From: an uncultured Eubacteriales bacterium
Lineage (GTDB): Bacteria > Bacillota > Clostridia > Peptostreptococcales > Anaerovoracaceae
DNA: 5,475 bases
Assembly (NCBI GenBank): GCA_902765035.1
Contig: CACWYF010000102.1
Span: 1-5,475 of the forward strand
Direction of reading: 5' to 3'
Positions 1 to 5,475 of this stretch are shown here, in pieces (the stretch's first letter is position 1; each line of letters begins with the position of its first letter). Under the pieces are notes generated by a model. That model was not told where the DNA came from. It saw only the letters and a program-made list of their open reading frames with translations, and did no database searches. The position numbers and the translations under genes were made by a program.

Positions 1-32
1 AAAACTTCGACCTGGCTGAGCCTAAGTACTGA
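1..32 (+). CDS. C-terminal tail of an upstream gene (partial, unidentified)
   Basis: Reading from base 3, the window opens with nine sense codons, giving NFDLAEPKY, then TGA at 30-32. The codons (AAC, TTC, GAC, CTG, GCT, GAG, CCT, AAG, TAC) match those preferred by the genes downstream, which is why this frame is favoured. Frame 1 stays open to the TGA at 61-63 but uses a less typical codon mix, and frame 2 closes at 17-19. Nine residues are too few to name the family. If real, the gene ends 51 bases before the ATG of the penicillin-binding protein gene with no terminator between them, so the two could be co-transcribed. The call rests on codon choice alone and is tentative. Confidence 0.4.
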   Translation, partial: NFDLAEPKY

Positions 33-67
33 TACATATCAAATACAATCCGGTAAAAAGTGATATC

Positions 68-75
68 AAAGGTGA
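68..75 (+). promoter_or_regulatory. Ribosome binding site deciding the PBP start
   Basis: AAAGGTGA lies 8 bases upstream of the ATG at 84, a good Shine-Dalgarno match and spacing. The in-frame GTG at 60 is preceded only by an A-rich stretch (GGTAAAAA) with weak complementarity to 16S rRNA. The site therefore supports starting at 84 rather than 60. Confidence 0.6.
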
Positions 76-83
76 ATATACGT

Positions 84-3002
84 ATGAAAGATAAGAAAGT
101 GAAAGACAAAAAGGTGAAGGACAAAAAAGTGAAGAGCAGAAAAGCTCCAAAAAACAAATACTGGGAAAAATTTGCCAGTGCAACGATAGGGCGTAAGATC
201 CTGACGGTGATCGGCGGATTGTTCATACTTGGCGTTGTGACGGTCCTTCTGACTGTGATCATAACATCGGTAAAAGTGGGAAGTATCAACCAGGAAAGCC
301 TGTATTCGAACATAGAGCGCTCATCTATTCTCTATGACATAGACGGCACTGAGATAGACACTCTGCACTACACTGAAGACAGGACGATAGTCCCGATCAG
401 TGAGATGCCGGATGATCTGAAAAATGCCTTCATTGCCATAGAAGACAAAACATTCTACAAGCATCACGGATTCAACTGGACACGTATGTTCGGAGCTGTT
501 CTCTCCTCTTTCGGGGGCGGCGGACGTATCAGCGGTACCAGTACCATTACACAGCAGCTTGCGCGTAATGTTTATCTGTCAGATATCAAGAGCCAGCGAA
601 GCCTGCGCCGTAAGATCATAGAGATGCACTATGCAAGCAAGATCGAACGTGCCCTCAGCAAGGAAGAGATCATTGAGGCTTACCTCAACTCCATCTATCT
701 GGGATACGGATGCTATGGTGTAGATGCAGCTGCAAGGACATACTTCTCCAAGGAAGTCAAGGATCTGGATCTTATAGAGTGTGCTGCACTTGCCGCCCTG
801 CCTCAGGCTCCGGAAGACTATGCTCTTCTGAAGATAGCAGACGGCACCTATCAGGTAGCGGATGATGCCAAGATCGTTCAGAAGGATCCTGATACGGTCG
901 TTACCAACGACAAGGCAAGAGCGAGACGTGATCTCACTCTCGCTCTCATGAAGGATCAGGGATATATCTCTGACAGCGAGTACACAAGCTGTGTGGACAA
1001 GTCGGTCAATACATTCATCAACCCTACTATCACCTCGGGCAACGGCAACTATTCGTACTACCATGAATATCTCGTTGATACCGTAATCAACGACCTCATG
1101 GAGAAGTACGGCATGGAATATGCTGATGCTGAGCGTATGGTATACACCAAGGGCCTCAAGATCTACTCGACAATGGACAGCACAGCGCAGAATGTCATCG
1201 CTGAGGAGTTCAAGGATTCGTCCAACTTCCCTACGATCGCCGCTATCCATAAGACAGATGAAGACGGCAACATGCTGAACAATGACGGCGATGTCGCGCT
1301 CTACAATTTTGATCACTTCTTCGATGAGGACGGAAACTTTACACTCGGTTCAGATGAAGTAAGTATCAACGGCGACGGGTCTGTTACTATTTACAAGGGC
1401 AAGAACCTGAACATTTACGAGACACAGGTCGCAGAAGGAACTGATTACAGCCTTGAGTTCAAGAACTACTATGTAGTTGAAGATGATCAGGTGTACTCGA
1501 TCCAGGGCGGATACATCAACGTACCGGCAACATACAAGTCACTCGATTCGAACGGAAACCTCGTGATCTCTGCTGACTACTTCAATGACTACGACGGTGA
1601 CATGAAGAAAGACGGTGATAACCTTATAATCACCAAAGATGCTTATTCACTGGCTACCAGGACACTTCAGCCTCAGGGCGCCATGGTAATTTTCGGAGTA
1701 GGCACTGGCGAAGTAAAGGCGATGGTCGGCGGAAGGTCCTTCAGAGGACAGAAGCTTCTGAACCGTGCACTCACCACACGTCAGCCTGGTTCATCGATCA
1801 AGCCGCTTGCCGTATACGGAGCAGCACTCCAGAAGAGCTATGAGTTAGCAGGCAGAGGCAAGAAGTGGCCGTTCATAGACTTCAAGATCGATAAGCAGGG
1901 TTCCCAGGGCTGGGGAGATTATGTAACTGTACACTCCACTATACAGGACGAGAAATGCCACATCGAGAACAAAGACTGGCCTCAGAACGTAACAAGGTCC
2001 TTCTCCGGCAAGAACACTTTCAAGACTGCGATACAGAAGTCGATCAACACCTGTGCTGTCAAGCTGCAGCTGCAGGTAGGCAATGAGTTCTCCATGGATA
2101 TACTCAAGAAATTCGGCATTACAACCGCAGTTGATGACGAAAGCCAGTATGCAAACGACATGAACCCTGCCGCACTCGCACTCGGAGCTATGGTTCAGGG
2201 CGTTGAGCCTTTAGAGATGGCACTGGCATACGCATCCTTCCCTGCTCTCGGCAAGGTGAATACACCGATCTGCTACACCAAGGTGCTTGACAGAAACGGT
2301 GAAGTTCTCCTCGAAGGAAAGTCTGAGCAGTCAGAATCACTGAATGAAGGTGTTGCCTTCATCATGACGGATGTACTTCAGTCCGTAGTAAAGGCCAACA
2401 ACTACTCAATTCAGCAGGTTGTCACAGGCGGGAAGACAGGTACAACCAATGATAAATACGATATCTGGTTCGACGGATTCACTCCGGCCTATGCCGCATC
2501 CCTCTGGATCGGTACAGACCAGAACGTCGAGATGTCCGATCTTTCCTGGGTAGCAGCTAAGCTCTGGGGCAAGATCATCGGACAGATCCCTAAGGCTTGT
2601 CAGGGTTCATACCGTGCCGCTCCTGCCAACGTTGTCAAGAGAGGCAGCGAATACTTTACAAAGGGAACCGAGACTGGACTGACAGTCTACAAGAGCGCTG
2701 AAGAAAAAAAGAAAGAAGCCGAAGATAAGCGTAAGAAAGAGGAAGAGGAAGCACGTAGAAAGGCCGAGGAACAGCGTAAGAAAGATGAAGAGGCAGCACG
2801 CAAAGCACAGGAAGCTGCTGCTAGAGAATCTGCTAATAACAATAACAATCAGCAGGAGGAGCAGAAAACCGACCCTGTTATTCCGGAACAGGAACAGCCT
2901 GCTCAGCCGGATAAACCGGAACAGCCTGTTCAGCCGGATAAACCGGAACAGCCTGTTCAGCCTCCGGCAGAAACTGGTAGCAATCCAGAAACTAACCCTT
3001 AA
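84..3002 (+). CDS. Class A penicillin-binding protein (bifunctional GT51 glycosyltransferase / transpeptidase, PBP1A type)
   Basis: This enzyme polymerises lipid II into glycan strands and cross-links the stem peptides, anchored in the membrane with its catalytic domains outside. Numbering is from ATG 84 (972 aa; a GTG at 60 would add 8 residues). Residues 1-38 are a very basic cytoplasmic tail with three KDKKV repeats, and 39-63 form a single transmembrane helix. The GT51 domain shows EDKTFYKHHGF (catalytic Glu120), GTSTITQQLARN (151-162), RKIIE (second Glu180) and KEEIIEAYLN (193-202). An unusually long Asp/Gly-rich linker (about 380-520) precedes the transpeptidase domain, with SSIK (nucleophile Ser570, Lys573), SIN (653-655) and KTGTT (784-788). 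The tail has a Glu/Lys/Arg-rich helix (873-915), an Asn run and Pro-Glu-Gln repeats to the end. All catalytic motifs are intact, so it should be active and beta-lactam sensitive. No convincing promoter is visible in the 83 bases upstream. Family assignment is firm; ponA- versus mrcA-style naming cannot be decided, so no symbol is given. Confidence 0.95.
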   Translation: MKDKKVKDKKVKDKKVKSRKAPKNKYWEKFASATIGRKILTVIGGLFILGVVTVLLTVIITSVKVGSINQESLYSNIERSSILYDIDGTEIDTLHYTEDRTIVPISEMPDDLKNAFIAIEDKTFYKHHGFNWTRMFGAVLSSFGGGGRISGTSTITQQLARNVYLSDIKSQRSLRRKIIEMHYASKIERALSKEEIIEAYLNSIYLGYGCYGVDAAARTYFSKEVKDLDLIECAALAALPQAPEDYALLKIADGTYQVADDAKIVQKDPDTVVTNDKARARRDLTLALMKDQGYISDSEYTSCVDKSVNTFINPTITSGNGNYSYYHEYLVDTVINDLMEKYGMEYADAERMVYTKGLKIYSTMDSTAQNVIAEEFKDSSNFPTIAAIHKTDEDGNMLNNDGDVALYNFDHFFDEDGNFTLGSDEVSINGDGSVTIYKGKNLNIYETQVAEGTDYSLEFKNYYVVEDDQVYSIQGGYINVPATYKSLDSNGNLVISADYFNDYDGDMKKDGDNLIITKDAYSLATRTLQPQGAMVIFGVGTGEVKAMVGGRSFRGQKLLNRALTTRQPGSSIKPLAVYGAALQKSYELAGRGKKWPFIDFKIDKQGSQGWGDYVTVHSTIQDEKCHIENKDWPQNVTRSFSGKNTFKTAIQKSINTCAVKLQLQVGNEFSMDILKKFGITTAVDDESQYANDMNPAALALGAMVQGVEPLEMALAYASFPALGKVNTPICYTKVLDRNGEVLLEGKSEQSESLNEGVAFIMTDVLQSVVKANNYSIQQVVTGGKTGTTNDKYDIWFDGFTPAYAASLWIGTDQNVEMSDLSWVAAKLWGKIIGQIPKACQGSYRAAPANVVKRGSEYFTKGTETGLTVYKSAEEKKKEAEDKRKKEEEEARRKAEEQRKKDEEAARKAQEAAARESANNNNNQQEEQKTDPVIPEQEQPAQPDKPEQPVQPDKPEQPVQPPAETGSNPETNP
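87..131 (+). repeat. Three 15-bp repeats encoding KDKKV
   Basis: Three consecutive 15-bp units encode KDKKV-KDKKV-KDKKV in the cytoplasmic N-terminal tail of the penicillin-binding protein. The units differ only at synonymous third positions (GAT/GAC, AAG/AAA), so the peptide is conserved while the DNA has drifted. The result is a dense positive charge just inside the membrane, fitting the positive-inside rule and possibly binding acidic lipids or a cytosolic partner (inference). Confidence 0.85.
2891..2962 (+). repeat. 27-bp tandem repeat, 2.7 copies, encoding EQPVQPDKP
   Basis: Units occupy 2891-2917, 2918-2944 and a partial 2945-2962. Units 1 and 2 differ by one base (GCT versus GTT, Ala versus Val), and the partial third unit matches the second over its length. 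Each full unit encodes nine residues of the pattern EQP(A/V)QPDKP, and because 27 is a multiple of three, copy-number change keeps the frame. The repeat forms the extended proline-rich end of the penicillin-binding protein. Near-identity at the DNA level points to recent duplication by slippage, unlike the drifted KDKKV repeats at the other end of the gene. Confidence 0.9.
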
Positions 3003-3004
3003 TT

Positions 3005-3023
3005 TAATCATATTTAATGATTA
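3005..3023 (+). other. AT-rich inverted repeat just after the PBP stop
   Basis: TAATCAT and ATGATTA form a perfect 7-bp dyad around a 5-base spacer (ATTTA), starting two bases after the stop codon and ending five bases before the GC-rich terminator stem. As RNA it would be a weak hairpin. It may help 3'-end stability or simply reflect AT-rich spacer sequence; function is not shown. Confidence 0.35.
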
Positions 3024-3028
3024 TGTAC

Positions 3029-3060
3029 GACCGGCTGCAGAAATGCGGCCGGTCTTTTCT
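3029..3060 (+). terminator. Rho-independent terminator of the PBP gene
   Basis: GACCGGCTGC (3029-3038) pairs with GCGGCCGGTC (3045-3054), giving a 10-bp stem with one G-U pair and a 6-base AGAAAT loop, followed directly by TTTTCT. It begins 26 bases after the stop codon and isolates the penicillin-binding protein transcript from the transporter gene. Confidence 0.9.
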
Positions 3061-3143
3061 ATAGTCATAATTTGCGTCATTTTTTATTCTTCCTGAACAT
3101 TACTTTTTTTCCGTGTGACGGATTTGTGAACAAGTTATTCATA

Positions 3144-3172
3144 TTGACATCACATTTAGCGCGCGGTAAAAT
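3144..3172 (+). promoter_or_regulatory. Sigma-A-type promoter of the NSS transporter
   Basis: TTGACA (3144-3149, perfect -35) and TAAAAT (3167-3172, one mismatch from TATAAT) are separated by the optimal 17 bp. Transcription should begin near 3179, leaving a leader of roughly 40 bases, too short for a typical riboswitch. Short TGTGA elements flank the -35 box and might be regulator sites. Confidence 0.85.
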
Positions 3173-3206
3173 TGAATGGTAGTTAGGCGCAATGCGTCAA
3201 TTTAAT

Positions 3207-3213
3207 AGGAGGT
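3207..3213 (+). promoter_or_regulatory. Strong ribosome binding site of the transporter
   Basis: AGGAGGT is a full Shine-Dalgarno match lying 7 bases before the ATG at 3221. It fixes the start codon and, with the near-consensus promoter, suggests high expression. Confidence 0.9.
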
Positions 3214-3220
3214 ATTTATT

Positions 3221-4603
3221 ATGGAACAAAGTAAAGGTCAATTTAATTCGAATTTCGGATTCCTTATGGCCGCACTTGGATCCGCAGTAGGTCTTGGTAA
3301 CCTCTGGTCCTTCCCTTACAAGATGGGACTTGGCGGTGGATTTGCTTTCCTGCTTCTCTACGTCATCCTGCTCGTAACTGTAGGTTATCCTCTGGTTCTT
3401 TCCGAGATCGCTATCGGTCGTAAATCTCAGAAGGCTGCTATCGAGGCATACTATGAGATTCATCCTGCATTCAAGTTCAACGGTGTTCTTCAGACTGCAG
3501 TACCGTTCTTCCTGATCGCATTCTACTGCACATTCGGCGGATACATCATGAAGTATCTTGTATACTCCGTAATTGCATTCGGCGGCAAGGAAGTAGATCC
3601 TAATGCATTCTTCGAAGCTTCACTGCTGAGCAACGGCGGACAGGCTATGATCTGGATGGTAGTCTTCCTGGCACTCACAGTTGTGATCGTACTGGGCGGA
3701 GTATCCGGCGGTATCGAGAAGTTCTGCAAGGTAGCTATGCCTGCACTCTTCGTAATGCTGGTCATCATCGTAATCAGATCCTGCACACTGCCTGGATCAG
3801 GTGAAGGTCTTGCATTCCTGTTCAAGCCTCACTTCGAGGGCTTCACAACAGCTAAGGGCTTCTTCGACACAATGAAGCTTGCCGGCGGACAGATGTTCTT
3901 CTCACTGTCCCTCGCATCCGGATGTCTGATTGCTTATGGTTCATACCTCGACAGGGGTGAGAACCTTGAGAAAGACGCTGTATTTATCACTATTGGTGAC
4001 ACCTGCGCTGCTCTCCTTTCCGGTATGGCTATCATGCCTGCATGCACAGCTTACGGAATCGAGCCAGGTGCTGGTCCTGGACTTCTGTTCATCTCCATGC
4101 AGACAGTATTCAACGAACTGGCTGGCGGAAAGATCTTCGGATTCCTCTTCTGGCTGCTCGTATTCTTCGCTGCTCTGTCATCCTCAATCGGTATGATGGA
4201 AGGCGGAATCTCTGCTATCCTCGATAACAGAATCAAGGCTGGTAAGTCTGCTAACAGATTCGGAGTTACAATGCTGATGGGTCTCTGGGCACTGATCGGA
4301 AACACACTGACAACTCTCGACTGCCTTGGTGCAGCTCCAACAGTTGCATGGTTCCACCTGCTCGGACAGCCGGACGTACTCGATGTATGGGATGCTCTTG
4401 CTGAAGGTATCCTGATGCCTCTCACAGGCCTGATCATGGCTATCCTGATCGGCTGGGTAGTTCCTCACTATGTTGATGATGAAATCGAAAGAGGATCCAA
4501 CTTCAAGTCAAGAGGACTCTTCGACTTCTGCATCAAGTGGCTCGGACCTATCTTCATGGCACTCATCGTTTACGGCCAGATCACATCATTCTGGGGCAAC
4601 TAA
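3221..4603 (+). CDS. Na+-dependent transporter, neurotransmitter:sodium symporter (NSS/SNF) family
   Basis: This is an inner-membrane LeuT-fold symporter that should couple uptake of an amino acid or related small molecule to Na+ entry; the substrate cannot be read from sequence. The 460 residues give about eleven membrane helices (approximately 10-33, 38-62, 88-118, 142-160, 170-188, 217-240, 253-278, 302-333, 345-365, 392-414, 434-456), as in many bacterial NSS proteins, versus twelve in LeuT. The signature GSAVGLGNLW (20-29) covers the unwound helix 1 and retains the Gly20, Ala22, Val23 and Asn27 positions of the LeuT Na+ sites. Helix 6 has FFSLSLASG (226-234), and helix 8 has AALSSS (317-322), matching the Na2 site. 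By hand alignment to LeuT, Tyr102, Phe227 and Asp391 occupy the positions of Tyr108, Phe253 and Asp404, but the gate Arg30 is Ser, and Asn286/Glu290 are Asp260/Ala264. Codons are strongly biased (Phe mostly TTC, Leu mostly CTG/CTT/CTC), consistent with high expression. It has its own promoter and terminator, so neighbours give no clue to substrate. Confidence 0.94.
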   Translation: MEQSKGQFNSNFGFLMAALGSAVGLGNLWSFPYKMGLGGGFAFLLLYVILLVTVGYPLVLSEIAIGRKSQKAAIEAYYEIHPAFKFNGVLQTAVPFFLIAFYCTFGGYIMKYLVYSVIAFGGKEVDPNAFFEASLLSNGGQAMIWMVVFLALTVVIVLGGVSGGIEKFCKVAMPALFVMLVIIVIRSCTLPGSGEGLAFLFKPHFEGFTTAKGFFDTMKLAGGQMFFSLSLASGCLIAYGSYLDRGENLEKDAVFITIGDTCAALLSGMAIMPACTAYGIEPGAGPGLLFISMQTVFNELAGGKIFGFLFWLLVFFAALSSSIGMMEGGISAILDNRIKAGKSANRFGVTMLMGLWALIGNTLTTLDCLGAAPTVAWFHLLGQPDVLDVWDALAEGILMPLTGLIMAILIGWVVPHYVDDEIERGSNFKSRGLFDFCIKWLGPIFMALIVYGQITSFWGN

Positions 4604-4650
4604 TCTGAATCATCAGATACAGTACTGACTTACATCTTAGAGGTTGTAAG
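4603..4650 (+). other. Two small hairpins in the transporter 3' UTR
   Basis: ATCTGA (4603-4608) pairs with TCAGAT (4613-4618) around a 4-base loop and overlaps the last base of the stop codon. CTTACA (4629-4634) pairs with TGTAAG (4645-4650) around a 10-base loop. Both are only 6 bp and precede the real terminator; they might affect mRNA decay, but chance occurrence is plausible. Confidence 0.3.
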
Positions 4651-4674
4651 GTTATGAACTAACTACATCAAAAT

Positions 4675-4707
4675 GCCCGGCGAGCGATCGCCGGGTGTTT
4701 TCTTTTC
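4675..4707 (+). terminator. Strong rho-independent terminator of the transporter gene
   Basis: CCCGGCGA (4676-4683) pairs perfectly with TCGCCGGG (4688-4695) around a GCGA tetraloop of the stable GNRA class, extendable by a G-U pair (4675/4696). TGTTTTCTTTT follows. The 8-9 bp GC-rich stem should separate the transporter transcript from coaBC. Confidence 0.93.
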
Positions 4708-4741
4708 CGGATATGATCGCACGCTGCTTCCCTTCTTGTCT

Positions 4742-4770
4742 TTGACATGCAATGTACACATAAGTACAAT
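4742..4770 (+). promoter_or_regulatory. coaBC: Sigma-A-type promoter of coaBC
   Basis: TTGACA (4742-4747, perfect -35) and TACAAT (4765-4770, one mismatch) are separated by 17 bp. Transcription should start near 4777, giving a leader of about 58 bases. The promoter lies 35 bases after the transporter terminator's T tract, so coaBC begins a new transcription unit. Confidence 0.85.
4753..4768. promoter_or_regulatory. Possible operator dyad in the coaBC promoter
   Basis: TGTAC-ACATAA-GTACA is a perfect 5-bp inverted repeat with a 6-base centre. It fills most of the -35/-10 spacer and overlaps the first four bases of the -10 box. A dimeric repressor bound here would block RNA polymerase. I do not recognise it as a known operator, and a 5-bp half-site could arise by chance in AT-rich promoter DNA. 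Confidence 0.35.
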
Positions 4771-4824
4771 TATGAGTGGAACAATTGATGCAGGAATTCA
4801 ATAATTCTTTATTTCATTAACAAC

Positions 4825-4828
4825 GGAG
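4825..4828 (+). promoter_or_regulatory. coaBC: Ribosome binding site of coaBC
   Basis: GGAG lies 7 bases before the ATG at 4836 and supports that start. It is a shorter match to the 16S rRNA tail than the AGGAGGT of the transporter. Confidence 0.75.
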
Positions 4829-4835
4829 ACTGACC

Positions 4836-5475
4836 ATGTTAAAAGATAAAACCATAGTACTCGGTGTCACAGGCGGCATTGCTGCATATAAGTCGGCATA
4901 CCTGGCAAGTGCTCTTAAAAAGCAGCATGCTAATGTTCATGTTGTCATGACTAAGCACGCAACGGAGTTCATCTCCCCTCTCACCTTTGAGACGCTGACC
5001 AATAACCGTGTCACAGTGGAGATGTTCGACAGGCATTTTGAATACGACGTCCAGCACATATCTCTCGCCAAGGCAGCTGACCTCATGATCGTCGCACCTG
5101 CAACAGCCAACTTCATAGCCAAGGCAGCCAACGGTATCGCGGATGACATGCTGTCCACTGTCTTCCTGGCAGCTAAATGCACCAGGCTTGTCGTGCCTGC
5201 AATGAACACAGCTATGTATGAGAATCCTGCTACTCAGGACAATCTGGCCAGACTTGCAGGATACGGCATTAAGATCATCGAGCCGGCCACAGGGCTTCTC
5301 GCCTGCGGTGATGAGGGCAAGGGCAAAATGCCTGAGCCTGAAGAACTGCTCGAGCATATTCTGATGGAATGTGCATGCGACAAGGATCTCGAAGGTCTCA
5401 AGGTGCTGGTAACCGCCGGTCCTACTCAGGAGGCCATCGATCCTGTAAGATACATCACCAACCATTCCAGCGGCA
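4836..5475 (+). CDS. coaBC: CoaBC: phosphopantothenoylcysteine decarboxylase / phosphopantothenate-cysteine ligase (5' part)
   Basis: This bifunctional cytosolic enzyme (also called Dfp) performs two steps of coenzyme A synthesis: CoaB joins cysteine to 4'-phosphopantothenate using CTP, and FMN-dependent CoaC decarboxylates the product to 4'-phosphopantetheine. Some 213 codons are visible before the right edge, about half of the usual 400-residue protein. The CoaC domain fills residues 1-180: flavin-binding GVTGGIAAYKS (10-20), HISLAKAAD with the active-site His74, APATANFIAK (87-96), PAMNTAMYENP with Asn124, and the substrate clamp ACGDEGKGKM with Cys157. These sit one position from E. coli His75, Asn125 and Cys158. 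The CoaB domain begins at about 186, with VTAGPTQEAIDPVRYITNHS (192-211); Arg205 and Asn209 match E. coli Arg206 and Asn210. The usual PAMNxxMW motif has Tyr in place of Trp, a change I believe is common in Gram-positive homologues. It has its own promoter, and the ATG at 4836 gives the expected N-terminus immediately before the flavin-binding strand. No lesion is visible; the truncation is due to the window. Confidence 0.96.
   Translation, partial: MLKDKTIVLGVTGGIAAYKSAYLASALKKQHANVHVVMTKHATEFISPLTFETLTNNRVTVEMFDRHFEYDVQHISLAKAADLMIVAPATANFIAKAANGIADDMLSTVFLAAKCTRLVVPAMNTAMYENPATQDNLARLAGYGIKIIEPATGLLACGDEGKGKMPEPEELLEHILMECACDKDLEGLKVLVTAGPTQEAIDPVRYITNHSSG

Noticed and set aside
44..49. 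TACAAT as a -10 box for the penicillin-binding protein gene
   Set aside because: No -35-like hexamer lies 16-18 bp upstream (the sequence there is CCTAAG or similar), so I do not call a promoter.
60..83. In-frame GTG at 60 as the penicillin-binding protein start
   Set aside because: It lacks a good ribosome binding site, whereas ATG 84 has AAAGGTGA at 8-base spacing. The difference is only eight residues, so the longer form is not excluded.
579..1316. Long open frame on the minus strand (245 codons)
   Set aside because: It lies wholly within the penicillin-binding protein gene, antisense to the GT51 and linker coding sequence, and its translation has no recognisable domain. Codon bias on the + strand explains it.
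2785..3096. Out-of-frame + strand open frame with repeated NRNSLFSRI peptides
   Set aside because: It is a shifted reading of the 27-bp repeat in the penicillin-binding protein tail and runs through the terminator hairpin.
3111..3121. CCGT-GTG-ACGG short palindrome upstream of the transporter promoter
   Set aside because: A 4-bp arm with a 3-base centre is expected by chance in a window of this size.
3169..3203. AAATTGA / TCAATTT inverted repeat with a 21-base centre as a leader RNA structure
   Set aside because: The left arm overlaps the -10 box and lies upstream of the predicted transcription start, so it would not be in the mRNA; as a DNA dyad it is AT-rich and widely spaced.
4794..4807. 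GAATT-CAAT-AATTC hairpin in the coaBC leader
   Set aside because: Only five A/T-dominated pairs; too weak to be called an attenuator or riboswitch, and the leader of about 58 bases is too short for a known riboswitch class.
4839..5465. Open frame on the minus strand opposite coaBC (208 codons)
   Set aside because: It mirrors almost exactly the coaBC coding stretch, which shows clear CoaC and CoaB motifs. The Cys/His-rich translation is a complement artefact and not a zinc protein.

Overview
The window reads as ordinary chromosomal core sequence from a Gram-positive-type anaerobe, most likely a member of Bacillota, class Clostridia. This is inferred from the balanced base composition, strong AGGAGG-type ribosome binding sites, consensus sigma-A-like promoters, a class A penicillin-binding protein with a long linker and a charged/proline-rich outer tail, and a fused CoaBC protein. 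I cannot assign family or genus from the sequence alone.

Layout, all on the + strand: (i) 1-32, the probable last nine codons of an upstream gene. (ii) 84-3002, a large bifunctional class A penicillin-binding protein (peptidoglycan glycosyltransferase plus transpeptidase), closed by a rho-independent terminator at 3029-3060. (iii) 3144-3172, a near-consensus promoter driving an 11-helix transporter of the neurotransmitter:sodium symporter (NSS/SNF) family at 3221-4603, closed by a strong terminator at 4675-4707. (iv) 4742-4770, a second near-consensus promoter driving the 5' part of coaBC, which starts at 4836 and runs off the right edge. There is no gene-free stretch over 300 bases; the two intergenic regions (218 and 232 bases) are largely accounted for by terminators, promoters and ribosome binding sites.

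The three main genes look like independent transcription units rather than one operon: the transporter and coaBC each have their own promoter, and a terminator lies between each pair. Their functions (cell-wall synthesis at the membrane surface, Na+-coupled amino-acid-type uptake, coenzyme A biosynthesis in the cytosol) share no evident pathway.

I found no previously undescribed system, mobile element, CRISPR array or RNA gene. The points most worth a second look are in details: the NSS transporter has Ser where the outer-gate Arg normally sits and an altered Na1/chloride-site region; the coaBC promoter carries a TGTAC-N6-GTACA dyad overlapping its -10 box; and the penicillin-binding protein has repeat-built tails on both sides of the membrane, one of them encoded by nearly identical 27-bp DNA repeats.
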